Positions 7,072 to 14,300 of a stretch of 16,889 bases of DNA are shown piece after piece. Both the position numbers and the translations under genes were made by a program. Each line of letters opens with the position of its first letter. Positions within the stretch are counted from its first letter, which is position 1. The notes under the pieces are model-generated. The model searched no databases. It was not told the DNA's origin and worked only from the letters and a program-made list of their open reading frames with translations. This DNA comes from Gammaproteobacteria bacterium. Lineage in GTDB: Bacteria > Pseudomonadota > Gammaproteobacteria > GRL18. The stretch lies in the NCBI GenBank assembly GCA_027076245.1, contig JALTKC010000306.1, positions 1 to 16,889 of the forward strand, read 5' to 3'.

Positions 7072-9771
7072 ATGATGACTATAGACTATTATCAACCAAA
7101 AGATCATGCGCCAATACCACCTAAAAATGCGGACGTTATGACGACTGCATGTGACTATTGTATTGTGGCGTGCGGCTATAAAGTATATCGTTGGCCGGTT
7201 AGTGCCAAAAATGGCGGTATGAAAGCTTCTGAAAATGCCTTTGGCATTGATTTTCCTGCTAATATGCTGCAGGAGTGGGTAGCCCCGACTCAGCATAATA
7301 TCGTTACTCATAAGGGTAAAAAACACCATGTTGTTGTGATCCCTGATAAAAATACCAATGTGGTTAATACCAATGGTGATTCCTCGGTTCGGGGCGGTTT
7401 ACTGGCTCAGAAATGTTATAACCCTGACACCAAAACCAGTGATAGGTTAAAAACTCCGTTAGTTAGAATTAATGGAAAACTGCAGCCAGTGTCCTGGGAT
7501 TTTGCAATTGATGTGGCTGCCCAGGTTGGCAGGCATGTGCTGGAAAAGCACGGTGAATCTGCATACGGTGTTAAAACATTTTCATATCAGTATATAGAAA
7601 ATACTTATGCAATAACCAAATATGCTTTGCGTCATGTTAATACTCCTAATTTTACTTTTCATGATACTCCGGCAGATGTCACCTCAACTCCGGGGTTCCG
7701 GGATGCCGGTTTTGATAACTTTGGACCAAGCTATGATGACTGGGGAGCGGCAGATACTCTAATGATCTGCGGTACCGATCCTTATGAAACTAAAACCATT
7801 TTGTTTACTCAGCATATTATGCCGGGTATTGCCAACGGCATGAAAGTTATTGCCTTAAATCCAAGGGAAACAGCCGGTATTGCCTATATTAAAAAAATGG
7901 GTGGACTGCATCTGGATGTTTATCCCGGCTCAGATAATCTGGTTCTGGGTGCCATTGCACGCATTATTATGAAAAATGGCTGGGAAGATAAAGAATGGAT
8001 AAAACAGTGGGTTAACAATAAGTGGGAGTCCAATTCTGGTTTCGGCCAGGGTACCCGCAATACTCCCTGGCAGTGGCGTACTACCTGGGGTAAGTTTCAG
8101 ACCAAAGGCTTTGAAGACTATCGTAAATGGAATTATAAACAAAAAGAGTATGATCCCCAGTACGCAGCCAAAAAAGCCGGTATTGATGTTAAAAAACTCT
8201 ATCAGGCTGCAGAATGGCTGGCCAAACCCGTTAACGGTAAACGTCCCAAAACGTCCATTGGTATTGAAAAGGGCTTTTACTGGTCCAATAATACCGGTAA
8301 TACTAATGTCGTCAGTTCTCTGGCTACCATTTGCGGTGCTGGTGGCCGACCCGGTCAGATTGTAGGGCGTTTCGGCGGCCACCAGCGTGGTGGTCAGAAG
8401 GGCGGTGGTTATCCTCGTAATAAATCAGCACAGAAGGTACCTGGTCGTCGTCGCCAGGCGCTGGATACGGATCGCTGGTTGTATTCCGGACATACCCGGT
8501 TTGCACATGTTATCGGTACAACCTGGATTCAGTCCATGACAGGCTCACAGGGACTGGCCGCCAAGTTTGAAGAACTGGTTGTTAAAAATCCTCATCAGGT
8601 AAAATCCTCTAACAGGCAAGCCATTATTGATACCCTGAAAAAACGGGCAGATTCCGGCGGTATGGTTGTGATTAACCAGGACATTTATCTGCGGGATCCC
8701 ATAGGTGCCAAGTTTGCTGATGTTGTCTTCCCGGCCGCAACCTGGGGTGAAGTGGACTTTATGCGGGCTAATGGTGAGCGTCGTCTGCGCCTGTATCAGG
8801 CCTTTAACGATGCCCCTGGTGAAGCAAAACCTGACTGGGAAATTATTTCTCTGCTGGCACGCCGTATGGGATTTGACGGCTTTGACTGGAAAAACTCCAA
8901 TGAGGTGGCTGAAGAAGCCTCCAGGTTCAGTCGTAAAGGTCGTAAGAGCTTCCATATGATTAAGGTTGCTGCCCATATTGAAGGTAAGACTTTGCATCAG
9001 AAAATGCGTGAATTTGGTACTGACGGTATTCAGGGTCCGGTAATGTATAATTATCGTACCGGCAAACTTTATGGTACCAAACGACTGCATGATACCACAG
9101 TCAGTGATAAAGACTTTGCCATGATGGGGTTGGAAAACGGACCTGAAAAGGAAAACCGTTACGGCAAAAAAATGACACACTTTAATTCCCAGACCGGTAA
9201 AATCAACCTGCAGAAACATCCATGGGATCTGTTCAGCGACTTATGGGAATGGTTATCACCCCGCAAGGATGAGTTGTGGGTCAGTAACGGCCGTGTCAAT
9301 GAAGTCTGGCAATCTGGTTTTGATGATGTTGAACGCCGTGAGTATATTATGCAGCGCTGGCCTGGCAACTGGGTGGAAATTAACCCGGAAGATGCTAAAA
9401 AACGCGGCATTGAATCTGGTGATGTCGTGATGATGTACACTAATCGTCTGCCGATATTCAAAACTACATTATTAGGGGTTCATGGTAAGGACTTTCAGTT
9501 CTCAGAACTGATGAAGAACGGGCATATTAAACTGGATAAAGCCTCTGTTTCAGCCATTGCTATTGTTACTCCGGCAACCAAAAAAGGGGTGCTCTATGGC
9601 AACTTCCTTGATATGAAGCAACCCACTAACTCTCTGACAGTACGTGTTCCTGATAATATCAGTGGCAACTACAACTACAAAATGGGGGTCGCTAAAATCA
9701 GGAAAATTGGTGAGTCTGAGTTCAAGAATGACTTCCGTGGAATGTCTTTCGCGCCTCGAAATATTACTTAA
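7072..9771 (+). CDS. idrA: Molybdopterin catalytic subunit of iodate reductase (IdrA, arsenite oxidase AioA-related)
   Basis: An 899-residue DMSO-reductase-superfamily enzyme with a bis-MGD molybdenum centre. N-terminal C27-x2-C30-x3-C34 (CDYCIVACGYK) and a Ser at 104/105 (GDSSVRGG) in place of a fourth Cys fit the [3Fe-4S] site of AioA-type proteins. Of the four residues lining the arsenite site in Alcaligenes AioA as I recall them (His195, Glu203, Arg419, His423), His197, Arg433 and His437 (GRFGGH) can be matched here, but the Glu position reads Ser205 (HDTPADVTS). Together with the Rieske and two peroxidase neighbours this points to iodate reductase rather than arsenite oxidase. No Tat signal is present. 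AGGAG precedes two adjacent ATGs (7072, 7075); either may be used. A strong terminator follows 33 bases after the stop. Confidence 0.87.
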   Translation: MMTIDYYQPKDHAPIPPKNADVMTTACDYCIVACGYKVYRWPVSAKNGGMKASENAFGIDFPANMLQEWVAPTQHNIVTHKGKKHHVVVIPDKNTNVVNTNGDSSVRGGLLAQKCYNPDTKTSDRLKTPLVRINGKLQPVSWDFAIDVAAQVGRHVLEKHGESAYGVKTFSYQYIENTYAITKYALRHVNTPNFTFHDTPADVTSTPGFRDAGFDNFGPSYDDWGAADTLMICGTDPYETKTILFTQHIMPGIANGMKVIALNPRETAGIAYIKKMGGLHLDVYPGSDNLVLGAIARIIMKNGWEDKEWIKQWVNNKWESNSGFGQGTRNTPWQWRTTWGKFQTKGFEDYRKWNYKQKEYDPQYAAKKAGIDVKKLYQAAEWLAKPVNGKRPKTSIGIEKGFYWSNNTGNTNVVSSLATICGAGGRPGQIVGRFGGHQRGGQKGGGYPRNKSAQKVPGRRRQALDTDRWLYSGHTRFAHVIGTTWIQSMTGSQGLAAKFEELVVKNPHQVKSSNRQAIIDTLKKRADSGGMVVINQDIYLRDPIGAKFADVVFPAATWGEVDFMRANGERRLRLYQAFNDAPGEAKPDWEIISLLARRMGFDGFDWKNSNEVAEEASRFSRKGRKSFHMIKVAAHIEGKTLHQKMREFGTDGIQGPVMYNYRTGKLYGTKRLHDTTVSDKDFAMMGLENGPEKENRYGKKMTHFNSQTGKINLQKHPWDLFSDLWEWLSPRKDELWVSNGRVNEVWQSGFDDVERREYIMQRWPGNWVEINPEDAKKRGIESGDVVMMYTNRLPIFKTTLLGVHGKDFQFSELMKNGHIKLDKASVSAIAIVTPATKKGVLYGNFLDMKQPTNSLTVRVPDNISGNYNYKMGVAKIRKIGESEFKNDFRGMSFAPRNIT

Positions 9772-9804
9772 ATAACAGTCAGACTGAACTTTAAGTAAAA
9801 ACAG

Positions 9805-9838
9805 AAACCCCGGCTCTGAATGTTCAGACCGGGGTTTT
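9805..9838. terminator. Strong bidirectional intrinsic terminator
   Basis: AAACCCCGG (9805-9813) and TCTGAA (9815-9820) pair with TTCAGA (9823-9828) and CCGGGGTTT (9829-9837), with one bulged C and a two-base loop. TTTT follows on the plus strand and TTTCTGTTTTT on the minus strand, so it can end both the idr operon and the convergent monooxygenase gene. Confidence 0.85.
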
Positions 9839-9848
9839 AGTGTTTGTT

Positions 9849-9873
9849 ACCGGCTATGGGCTGTTCAGCCGGT
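9849..9873. terminator. Second, weaker hairpin between convergent genes
   Basis: ACCGGCT (9849-9855) pairs with AGCCGGT (9867-9873) across an 11-base loop. No solid T-run follows on either strand. It may be a backup terminator or an RNA-stabilising 3' stem for the minus-strand gene. Confidence 0.4.
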
Positions 9874-9910
9874 TTATCTTTACCTTTTATGACAGTCAAG
9901 GTATTGAGGA

Positions 9911-11437
9911 CTATCGTAATAAATTATAATCGTCTAAATGAAATCGTCTGCGGGTAAAGATAAACCTTACAACCGATTCTGGTGACAGGCTGGTAACCTC
10001 TCCGGTCATGTTTTTGCGGTAAAAAGCCCTGCAGTCTCCGGTCTGCCAGACGGTTTTCTGCATATCCTTTTTCATTTCAGCCACGTATTGATCCTGCAGT
10101 GTTTTCTTCGGCTCAATGGCTTTAATGCTTTTGTCCTGTTTGATGGCACTGATCGCCTGAATAATATACTTAACCATAGTCTGCATATAGGTCATCTGTG
10201 AACTGTGACCGGTGCCGGTGTTGGGACCGTTGACCTTAAAATAATTGGGATAACCGGATACTGTAATGCCTTTGTAGGAGACAAAGCCGTTTTCCCATTC
10301 CTTATTCAAATGTCGTCCACCCAGGCCATAGACCTGGAATGACAGGGCTTTTTTAATATTGGAATAGGCATAAAAACCGGTGGCATAAACAATAATATCC
10401 AGTGGTATTTCCCGGCCGTCCCGGGTTTTTATTCCGTTCGGGGTTATGCTGTCAATGCCGCTGATATTAACATCTACATTATCACGGGCCAGTGCCGGAA
10501 GGTAAATATTGGTGGGAATAACCCGACGGCAGCCCAGTTCATAATCAGGCATCATATGCGCACGCAGCTGCTCGTCAGCAATGTATTTTTGCAGGTTTTT
10601 CTGCAGAGTGCGTCGATACATGCTTTTCATAAACTGACTGATTTTTAAAGTCATGCTGTTATAACGGCGAAAAGCAATAAAGCGCACTTCATGATAACTG
10701 AAGATCAGAAAGCGGTTAATATGCCGTATTCCCGGCAGAGTACGCAGATAACGCTCTATGGGGCCATACTGTCTGTCTGAGCGTGGAATAATCCACTGGG
10801 CCTTGCCCATAAACAGAGTTAAGTGCTTTACCTTGTCGGCAATAGCCGGTACCACCTGGGCGCCGGAACAGCCCGAACCAATTACAGCCACCCGTTTGCC
10901 TTCACAGGATACAGAATGATCCCAGCGGGCAGTATGAAATTTTGCCCCCTGAAAGGTTTCTGCACCTTTTATTTTAGGAATATGCGGATTAGCCAGTACG
11001 CCGCTGGTGTCAATCACAAAACGGGCCGTATAGTGTTCTCCCGATTCAACCTCAATATGCCAGAAATGTTCCTGCTCATTATAAGTCAGTTGAGTAACAT
11101 TCTGGCGGGTACGGGCATGCTGTCTGAGGCCGTACCGGTCAATAATATGATTAGTATAGTCCAGCAGTTCACTTTGCGGTGAATAGGTTTTTTTAAAAGG
11201 GTAAGGGATAAAGGACACAGAATACAGGCCGGTAGGAATATCCACCTCGGCGCCCGGATAGGAGTTAGCCTGCCAGGTGCCGCCGATTTCAGCACTTCTT
11301 TCCAGGAGTACAAAATCATTAAACTGCTTTTTCTGTAAACTGACAGCCGCCAGTAAGCCCGAAAATCCGGTACCGATAATCACGGTCTCAAAATATTGAG
11401 TTTTTTTTGGTGTTTTTGTAGGTGTTGGCTCTGACAT
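9911..11437 (-). CDS. Flavin-dependent monooxygenase, Baeyer-Villiger type
   Basis: A 508-residue, probably cytosolic FAD/NADPH enzyme. The FAD Rossmann motif is G22-TGFSG27, followed by the E-x-x-x-x-x-GGTW pattern (LLERSAEIGGTW) and YPGAEVDIP. The Baeyer-Villiger fingerprint F-x-G-x-x-x-H-x-x-x-W is at residues 162-172 (FQGAKFHTARW, followed by Asp rather than the classical Pro). The NADPH Rossmann motif is GSGCSG at 187-192, and a late VYATGFYAYSN is the usual ATG motif. Such enzymes insert oxygen into ketones or hydroxylate N or S atoms; the substrate cannot be read from sequence. Length is normal. It is transcribed toward the idr operon, shares its terminator, and has tandem repeats 33 bases upstream of its start. 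No functional link to iodate reduction is visible. Confidence 0.85.
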   Translation of the reverse strand: MSEPTPTKTPKKTQYFETVIIGTGFSGLLAAVSLQKKQFNDFVLLERSAEIGGTWQANSYPGAEVDIPTGLYSVSFIPYPFKKTYSPQSELLDYTNHIIDRYGLRQHARTRQNVTQLTYNEQEHFWHIEVESGEHYTARFVIDTSGVLANPHIPKIKGAETFQGAKFHTARWDHSVSCEGKRVAVIGSGCSGAQVVPAIADKVKHLTLFMGKAQWIIPRSDRQYGPIERYLRTLPGIRHINRFLIFSYHEVRFIAFRRYNSMTLKISQFMKSMYRRTLQKNLQKYIADEQLRAHMMPDYELGCRRVIPTNIYLPALARDNVDVNISGIDSITPNGIKTRDGREIPLDIIVYATGFYAYSNIKKALSFQVYGLGGRHLNKEWENGFVSYKGITVSGYPNYFKVNGPNTGTGHSSQMTYMQTMVKYIIQAISAIKQDKSIKAIEPKKTLQDQYVAEMKKDMQKTVWQTGDCRAFYRKNMTGEVTSLSPESVVRFIFTRRRFHLDDYNLLR

Positions 11438-11469
11438 TGGATTCTTTTTTATCCTTTTTAATTATTCTG

Positions 11470-11532
11470 ACCCCATTGATTAACCCCATTGATTAACCCC
11501 ATTGATTAACCCCATTGATTATACATTGATTA
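11470..11532. repeat. Tandem 13-bp direct repeats
   Basis: Four identical copies of ACCCCATTGATTA run from 11470 to 11521, followed by a shortened fifth copy (TACATTGATTA, 11522-11532). They fill most of the 139-bp gap between the Fic gene and the monooxygenase gene, directly upstream of the latter. There are no spacers, so it is not CRISPR. They could be a regulator array, or a slippage-expanded remnant of a dispersed intergenic repeat. The bases next to them (GGGGTCAGA on the minus strand) resemble motifs I associate with REP-type transposable repeats, which is a weak impression. Confidence 0.85.
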
Positions 11533-11576
11533 TAATCTACTCCCATCTGCATAATCTGCGGACACCTCCTTCATAC

Positions 11577-12182
11577 TTACAATTCCTCCGTCTTAAACTG
11601 GCTATAGCCTTCATAAAAATAGCTCACATCTATCCCTTTCATAAACAGGCTACGGTTATGGATTTGCTTGGTTAGTGAGGGTTTGAGCAGGGCTTTGAGT
11701 TCAATATCTTTAACGACGCTTCGTTCCATTGCAGAGAGGTAGTCTTCTTTATCGACCTGATTCCAGTCTATGACCTGTTTGAGTTCTTTTTTTAGTATTA
11801 AATCCAGCCAGATGCGGGTAGCCCGTCCATTGCCTTCACGGAACGGGTGGGCGATATTCATTTCTACATATTTTTCGATAATTTCATCAAAATTGCTTTG
11901 TGGCAGCTTGTCGATATGGACTAATGATTGTTGGAGGAACATCAATGGGGCAAATCGAAAATTGCCTTTAGCGATATTGACTTCACGTACTTTGCCTGCA
12001 AAATCGTAAATATCTGCAAATAAATAAGCATGGATAAAACTCAAGCCTGCAAAAGTCCCCACTTCGACTTTATCAATATCTCCTGAATCATAAAGCTGTT
12101 TGGCTTTTTGTTTGCTAATTTTTTCCTCTGCCTTTGCCAGTTCTATTTGGTCGGTAATACCGAGTTTGTTTTCTAATTTCAT
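11577..12182 (-). CDS. fic: Fic-domain protein adenylyltransferase, class III (NmFic-like)
   Basis: A 201-residue single-domain Fic protein that should transfer AMP to target hydroxyls. The active-site motif is complete: H112-PFREGNGR120 followed by ATRIW. The flap and core segments (AGLSFIHAYLFADIYDFAGKVRE, shown here as landmarks near residues 45-67) are well conserved. The C-terminal end has S187-YFY-E191-G192, the (S/T)xxxE(G/N) inhibitory motif that in class III enzymes such as Neisseria NmFic sits in a C-terminal helix and is relieved by autoadenylylation. NmFic-type enzymes modify GyrB, so that is a plausible target. The start overlaps the preceding frame in ATGA, a coupling inherited from a type I restriction operon (hsdM-fic). 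No hsdS or hsdR remains here, so it is an orphan. Confidence 0.9.
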   Translation of the reverse strand: MKLENKLGITDQIELAKAEEKISKQKAKQLYDSGDIDKVEVGTFAGLSFIHAYLFADIYDFAGKVREVNIAKGNFRFAPLMFLQQSLVHIDKLPQSNFDEIIEKYVEMNIAHPFREGNGRATRIWLDLILKKELKQVIDWNQVDKEDYLSAMERSVVKDIELKALLKPSLTKQIHNRSLFMKGIDVSYFYEGYSQFKTEEL

Positions 12183-12745
12183 GCTGCACCGCCATCAATC
12201 TCCGCCACAATCGCATCAATTTCTTTACGAAATTGATCAATTTGTTCAACCGTGGTTTTTAGCCCAGCATTGAGTTTTTTTATATCAATCTTTTCACGGG
12301 TATCTTTGGCTTCTACATAAGAGCTAACCGAGAGGTTGTAGTCGTTTTCGGCGATCTTGTCGTTATCGACCGACCGGGCAAAGTGATCATCATTGGCCTT
12401 GTTGTCGAAGACCTGCATGATCTGTTCGATGTGCTCGGCGGTGAGGATGTTGTTATTGGTCGCTTTTTTTAACAGGTCACGCTCCCGGGTTACCCTGGCC
12501 AGTTCTTTTTTCAGACGCTTTACTTCATCATAAATATGTTCATCCGTTCGTGTTTTGCTCTGTTTTTCTTTGGCTGGACGAGTATATTTGCTTACCCAGG
12601 TATGTAAGGTATTAACGTTTACATCCAGTTCTTTGGCGACCACTGAAACCGGCTTTTCTGACTTGATAGCCAACTGTACTGCCGATTCTCTGAATTCCGG
12701 GGTATAGGTCTTTGCTTGTCTTGGTTTATCTGTCATTTTGAACAC
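12179..12745 (-). pseudogene. In-frame chimera: IS3-family OrfA fused to HsdM C-terminus
   Basis: One open frame of 188 residues joins two unrelated pieces. Residues 1 to about 96 are an IS3-family OrfA: a helix-turn-helix (TYTPEFRESAVQLAIKSEKP, VNVNTLHTWVSKY) then a leucine-zipper region (EVKRLKKELARVTRERDLLKKAT). From about residue 99 it is the C-terminus of a type I restriction methyltransferase HsdM (ILTAEHIEQIMQVF, AENDYNLSVSSYVE, EIDAIVAEID). The methyltransferase catalytic domain is missing, so it cannot methylate DNA. The join is just after TTAAAAAAAGCG, an A7G run of the type used for frameshifting in IS3 elements; no OrfB follows. GTG at 12745 or ATG at 12736 could start translation. 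It is probably a by-product of IS insertion plus deletion, but the frame is intact and could yield a DNA-binding protein. Confidence 0.8.
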
Positions 12746-12785
12746 ACTCTCTTTTTAAAAGTATTTTAAGTTGTGTGTCCGGAAT
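12458..12785 (-). mobile_element. IS3-family insertion sequence remnant (left end and orfA part)
   Basis: The segment holds the 5' part of an IS3-type orfA plus about 40 bases of non-coding IS end upstream of it. Boundaries are inferred from where recognisable flanking protein sequence stops: HsdM resumes near 12450-12457, and the TPR protein loses sense near 12780-12795. The exact terminal repeat is not determined; GGACACACAACTT on the minus strand is likely close to the end. orfB and the right end are absent, so it cannot move on its own. Confidence 0.65.
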
Positions 12786-13027
12786 AGTATAGCCACATCA
12801 GTTTTTACCAGGGTATTAATATAATCGGCCAGATAAGTCTGGTTGTCCGGTTCCAGTTTTAACAGGCGTTCCTGGCTGGTTAAGGCGGCTTTAAGATGAC
12901 CGTTTCTGGCTTCCTGCACGGCACGTTCACGGGCAGCCTGGTACTGTTCCTGGGTATAAAAGCGAAGCGCCTGGGCGGACTGTATGCAGGAGCTGAGAAG
13001 CAATAAACCTGAAAATAATCGAACCAC
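12755..13027 (-). pseudogene. Truncated exported TPR/PgaA-like protein, disrupted by IS
   Basis: A 90-residue remnant starting at GTG 13027, with AGGA nine bases upstream. It has a Sec signal (VRLFSGLLLLSSCIQSAQA) and one or two TPR-like helices (EQYQAARERAVQEARNGHLK, LKLEPDNQTYLADYINTLVK). This pattern resembles the N-terminus of PgaA-type exopolysaccharide export porins, but the match is weak. The last ~11 residues (ILFRTHNLKYF) look like read-through into the IS end and are not native. All of the porin body is missing from this window. It lies 53 bases downstream of minE. Confidence 0.6.
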
Positions 13028-13054
13028 CTGCAGTATTCCTGCTCAAAACTGATT

Positions 13055-13072
13055 ACTTCTCAGTATAGAAGT
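13055..13072 (-). terminator. Possible weak terminator hairpin after minE
   Basis: ACTTCT and AGAAGT (13055-13060, 13067-13072) form a 6-bp stem with a six-base loop, followed on the minus strand by AATCAGTTTTG. The stem is short and AT-rich, so it may be only partly effective. Confidence 0.3.
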
Positions 13073-13079
13073 GAAAAAT

Positions 13080-13355
13080 CTATCGGGCCAGTTTGCTATG
13101 TTCCGGAAGGGTGACATTGAGTTCCAGAATGGGGCAGTCATTATCATTGGTATCTAGCTGCACCTGAACGGCATCGGGTTCAATGTCAACGTATTTGCTG
13201 ATCACCTTCATAATGTCTTCTTTAAGCTGAGGCAGGTAATCGGCTTCATTACGATGCTGGCTGCCGCGCTGATGAGCGACAATGATCTGCAGGCGATCCT
13301 TGGCCATAGAGGCGGATTTTTTCTTTTCCTTGCGGAAATAGTCCAGAATACCCAT
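13080..13355 (-). CDS. minE: Cell division topological specificity factor MinE
   Basis: A 91-residue protein, close to the E. coli length of 88. The N-terminal MGILDYFRKEKKKSA is the membrane-targeting and anti-MinCD segment, with AKDRLQIIVAHQR as the MinD-binding strand/helix. The C-terminal part (DYLPQLKEDIMKVISKYV, then ILELNVTLP) is the topological specificity domain. MinE stimulates the MinD ATPase and drives pole-to-pole oscillation. Its ATG overlaps the minD stop by one base (TAATG), and its ribosome site GGAGG is inside the last minD codons, so the two are translationally coupled. Confidence 0.97.
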   Translation of the reverse strand: MGILDYFRKEKKKSASMAKDRLQIIVAHQRGSQHRNEADYLPQLKEDIMKVISKYVDIEPDAVQVQLDTNDNDCPILELNVTLPEHSKLAR

Positions 13356-14185
13356 TATTTACCTCCAAAAACGCGGGAGAAAAAGCCTTTTTTCTCAACC
13401 GACAGAAAGCGGTGTTCAACATCATTACCCAGAAAACGCTCCACCAGATCATCATAGGCCTGTCCGGCAATGCTGTCTGTATCAAGAATAACCGGAGCAC
13501 CGGTATTGGAAGCCTGCAAAACCGTTTCGGATTCGGGGATCACGCCCAGCAGGGGAATGGCCAGAATTTCAATAATATCATCGACACTGAGCATTTCGCC
13601 TTCTTCCACTCGTTGTGGGGAGTAGCGGGTGATCACAAGATGGGTCTTAACCGGTGCCAGGCCTTCAATAACCCGTCGGGTTTTACTGTCAAGTATACCC
13701 AGAATCCGATCCGAATCACGCACTGAAGAGACTTCAGGATTGGTAACAATTAAAGCCTCGTCAGCAAAATACAGGGCTTTTAATGCCCCGGACTCAATAC
13801 CGGCCGGGGAGTCGCAGATAATATAGTCAAAAGTTTCAGACAGTTCATTAAGGACTTTTTCCACCCCTTCCTGGGTCAGTGCATCCTTGTCGCGGGTCTG
13901 GGAGGCCGGCAGGATGTGCAGATTGTCCACCCGCTTGTCCTTGATCAGCGCCTGATTAAGATTGGATTCACCATTAATAACATTGATAAAGTCAAAAACC
14001 ACCCGGCGCTCACAGCCCATAATCAGATCCAGGTTACGCAGGCCGATATCAAAATCAATAATAACGGTTTTGTAACCTTTCTGTGCCAGGCCGGTACCAA
14101 AGGCGGCACTGGTGGTGGTTTTACCCACACCACCTTTGCCTGAGGTGACTACAATAATTTTTGCCTTTTTTTCACTTTTTGACAT
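13355..14185 (-). CDS. minD: Septum site-determining ATPase MinD
   Basis: A 276-residue ParA/MinD-type ATPase that recruits MinC to the membrane away from midcell. The deviant Walker A is at residues 16-24 (GKGGVGKTT), the switch segment is DFDIGLRNLDLIMG, and DSPAGIE is the Walker B region. The C-terminus (FLSVEKKGFFSRVFGG) is the amphipathic membrane-targeting helix. Length and motifs are normal. It follows minC after a 115-bp gap, longer than usual in this operon, which could hold its own promoter. Confidence 0.98.
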   Translation of the reverse strand: MSKSEKKAKIIVVTSGKGGVGKTTTSAAFGTGLAQKGYKTVIIDFDIGLRNLDLIMGCERRVVFDFINVINGESNLNQALIKDKRVDNLHILPASQTRDKDALTQEGVEKVLNELSETFDYIICDSPAGIESGALKALYFADEALIVTNPEVSSVRDSDRILGILDSKTRRVIEGLAPVKTHLVITRYSPQRVEEGEMLSVDDIIEILAIPLLGVIPESETVLQASNTGAPVILDTDSIAGQAYDDLVERFLGNDVEHRFLSVEKKGFFSRVFGGK

Positions 14186-14300
14186 GGTCTGATCGGTTCC
14201 TTTTGATTGTGCTGTAATGCATTATTTTGTAATAAACAGTTCTGTATAAATCGGTCTGTAATAAATTGTTCAGATGAGTGTTTAAATTTATATGGGTGTA

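Noticed and set aside
8545..9219. 224-codon open frame on the minus strand inside the molybdenum subunit gene
   Set aside because: It lies fully antisense to a well-supported gene, has no ribosome site and resembles no protein family.
7072..9771. Reading the cluster as arsenite oxidase (aioBA)
   Set aside because: The fold and Rieske partner fit, but two di-heme peroxidases in the same operon and the apparent loss of the arsenite-site Glu fit iodate reductase better. No arsenic resistance or aioXSR genes are visible.
11470..11532. CRISPR-like array
   Set aside because: The 13-bp units are directly abutted without spacers, and no cas genes are present.
12449..12470. Programmed -1 frameshift at the A7G run producing a transposase
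   Set aside because: The -1 frame after the run gives about 50 codons of Ser/Thr-rich sequence and then a stop, with no OrfB similarity.
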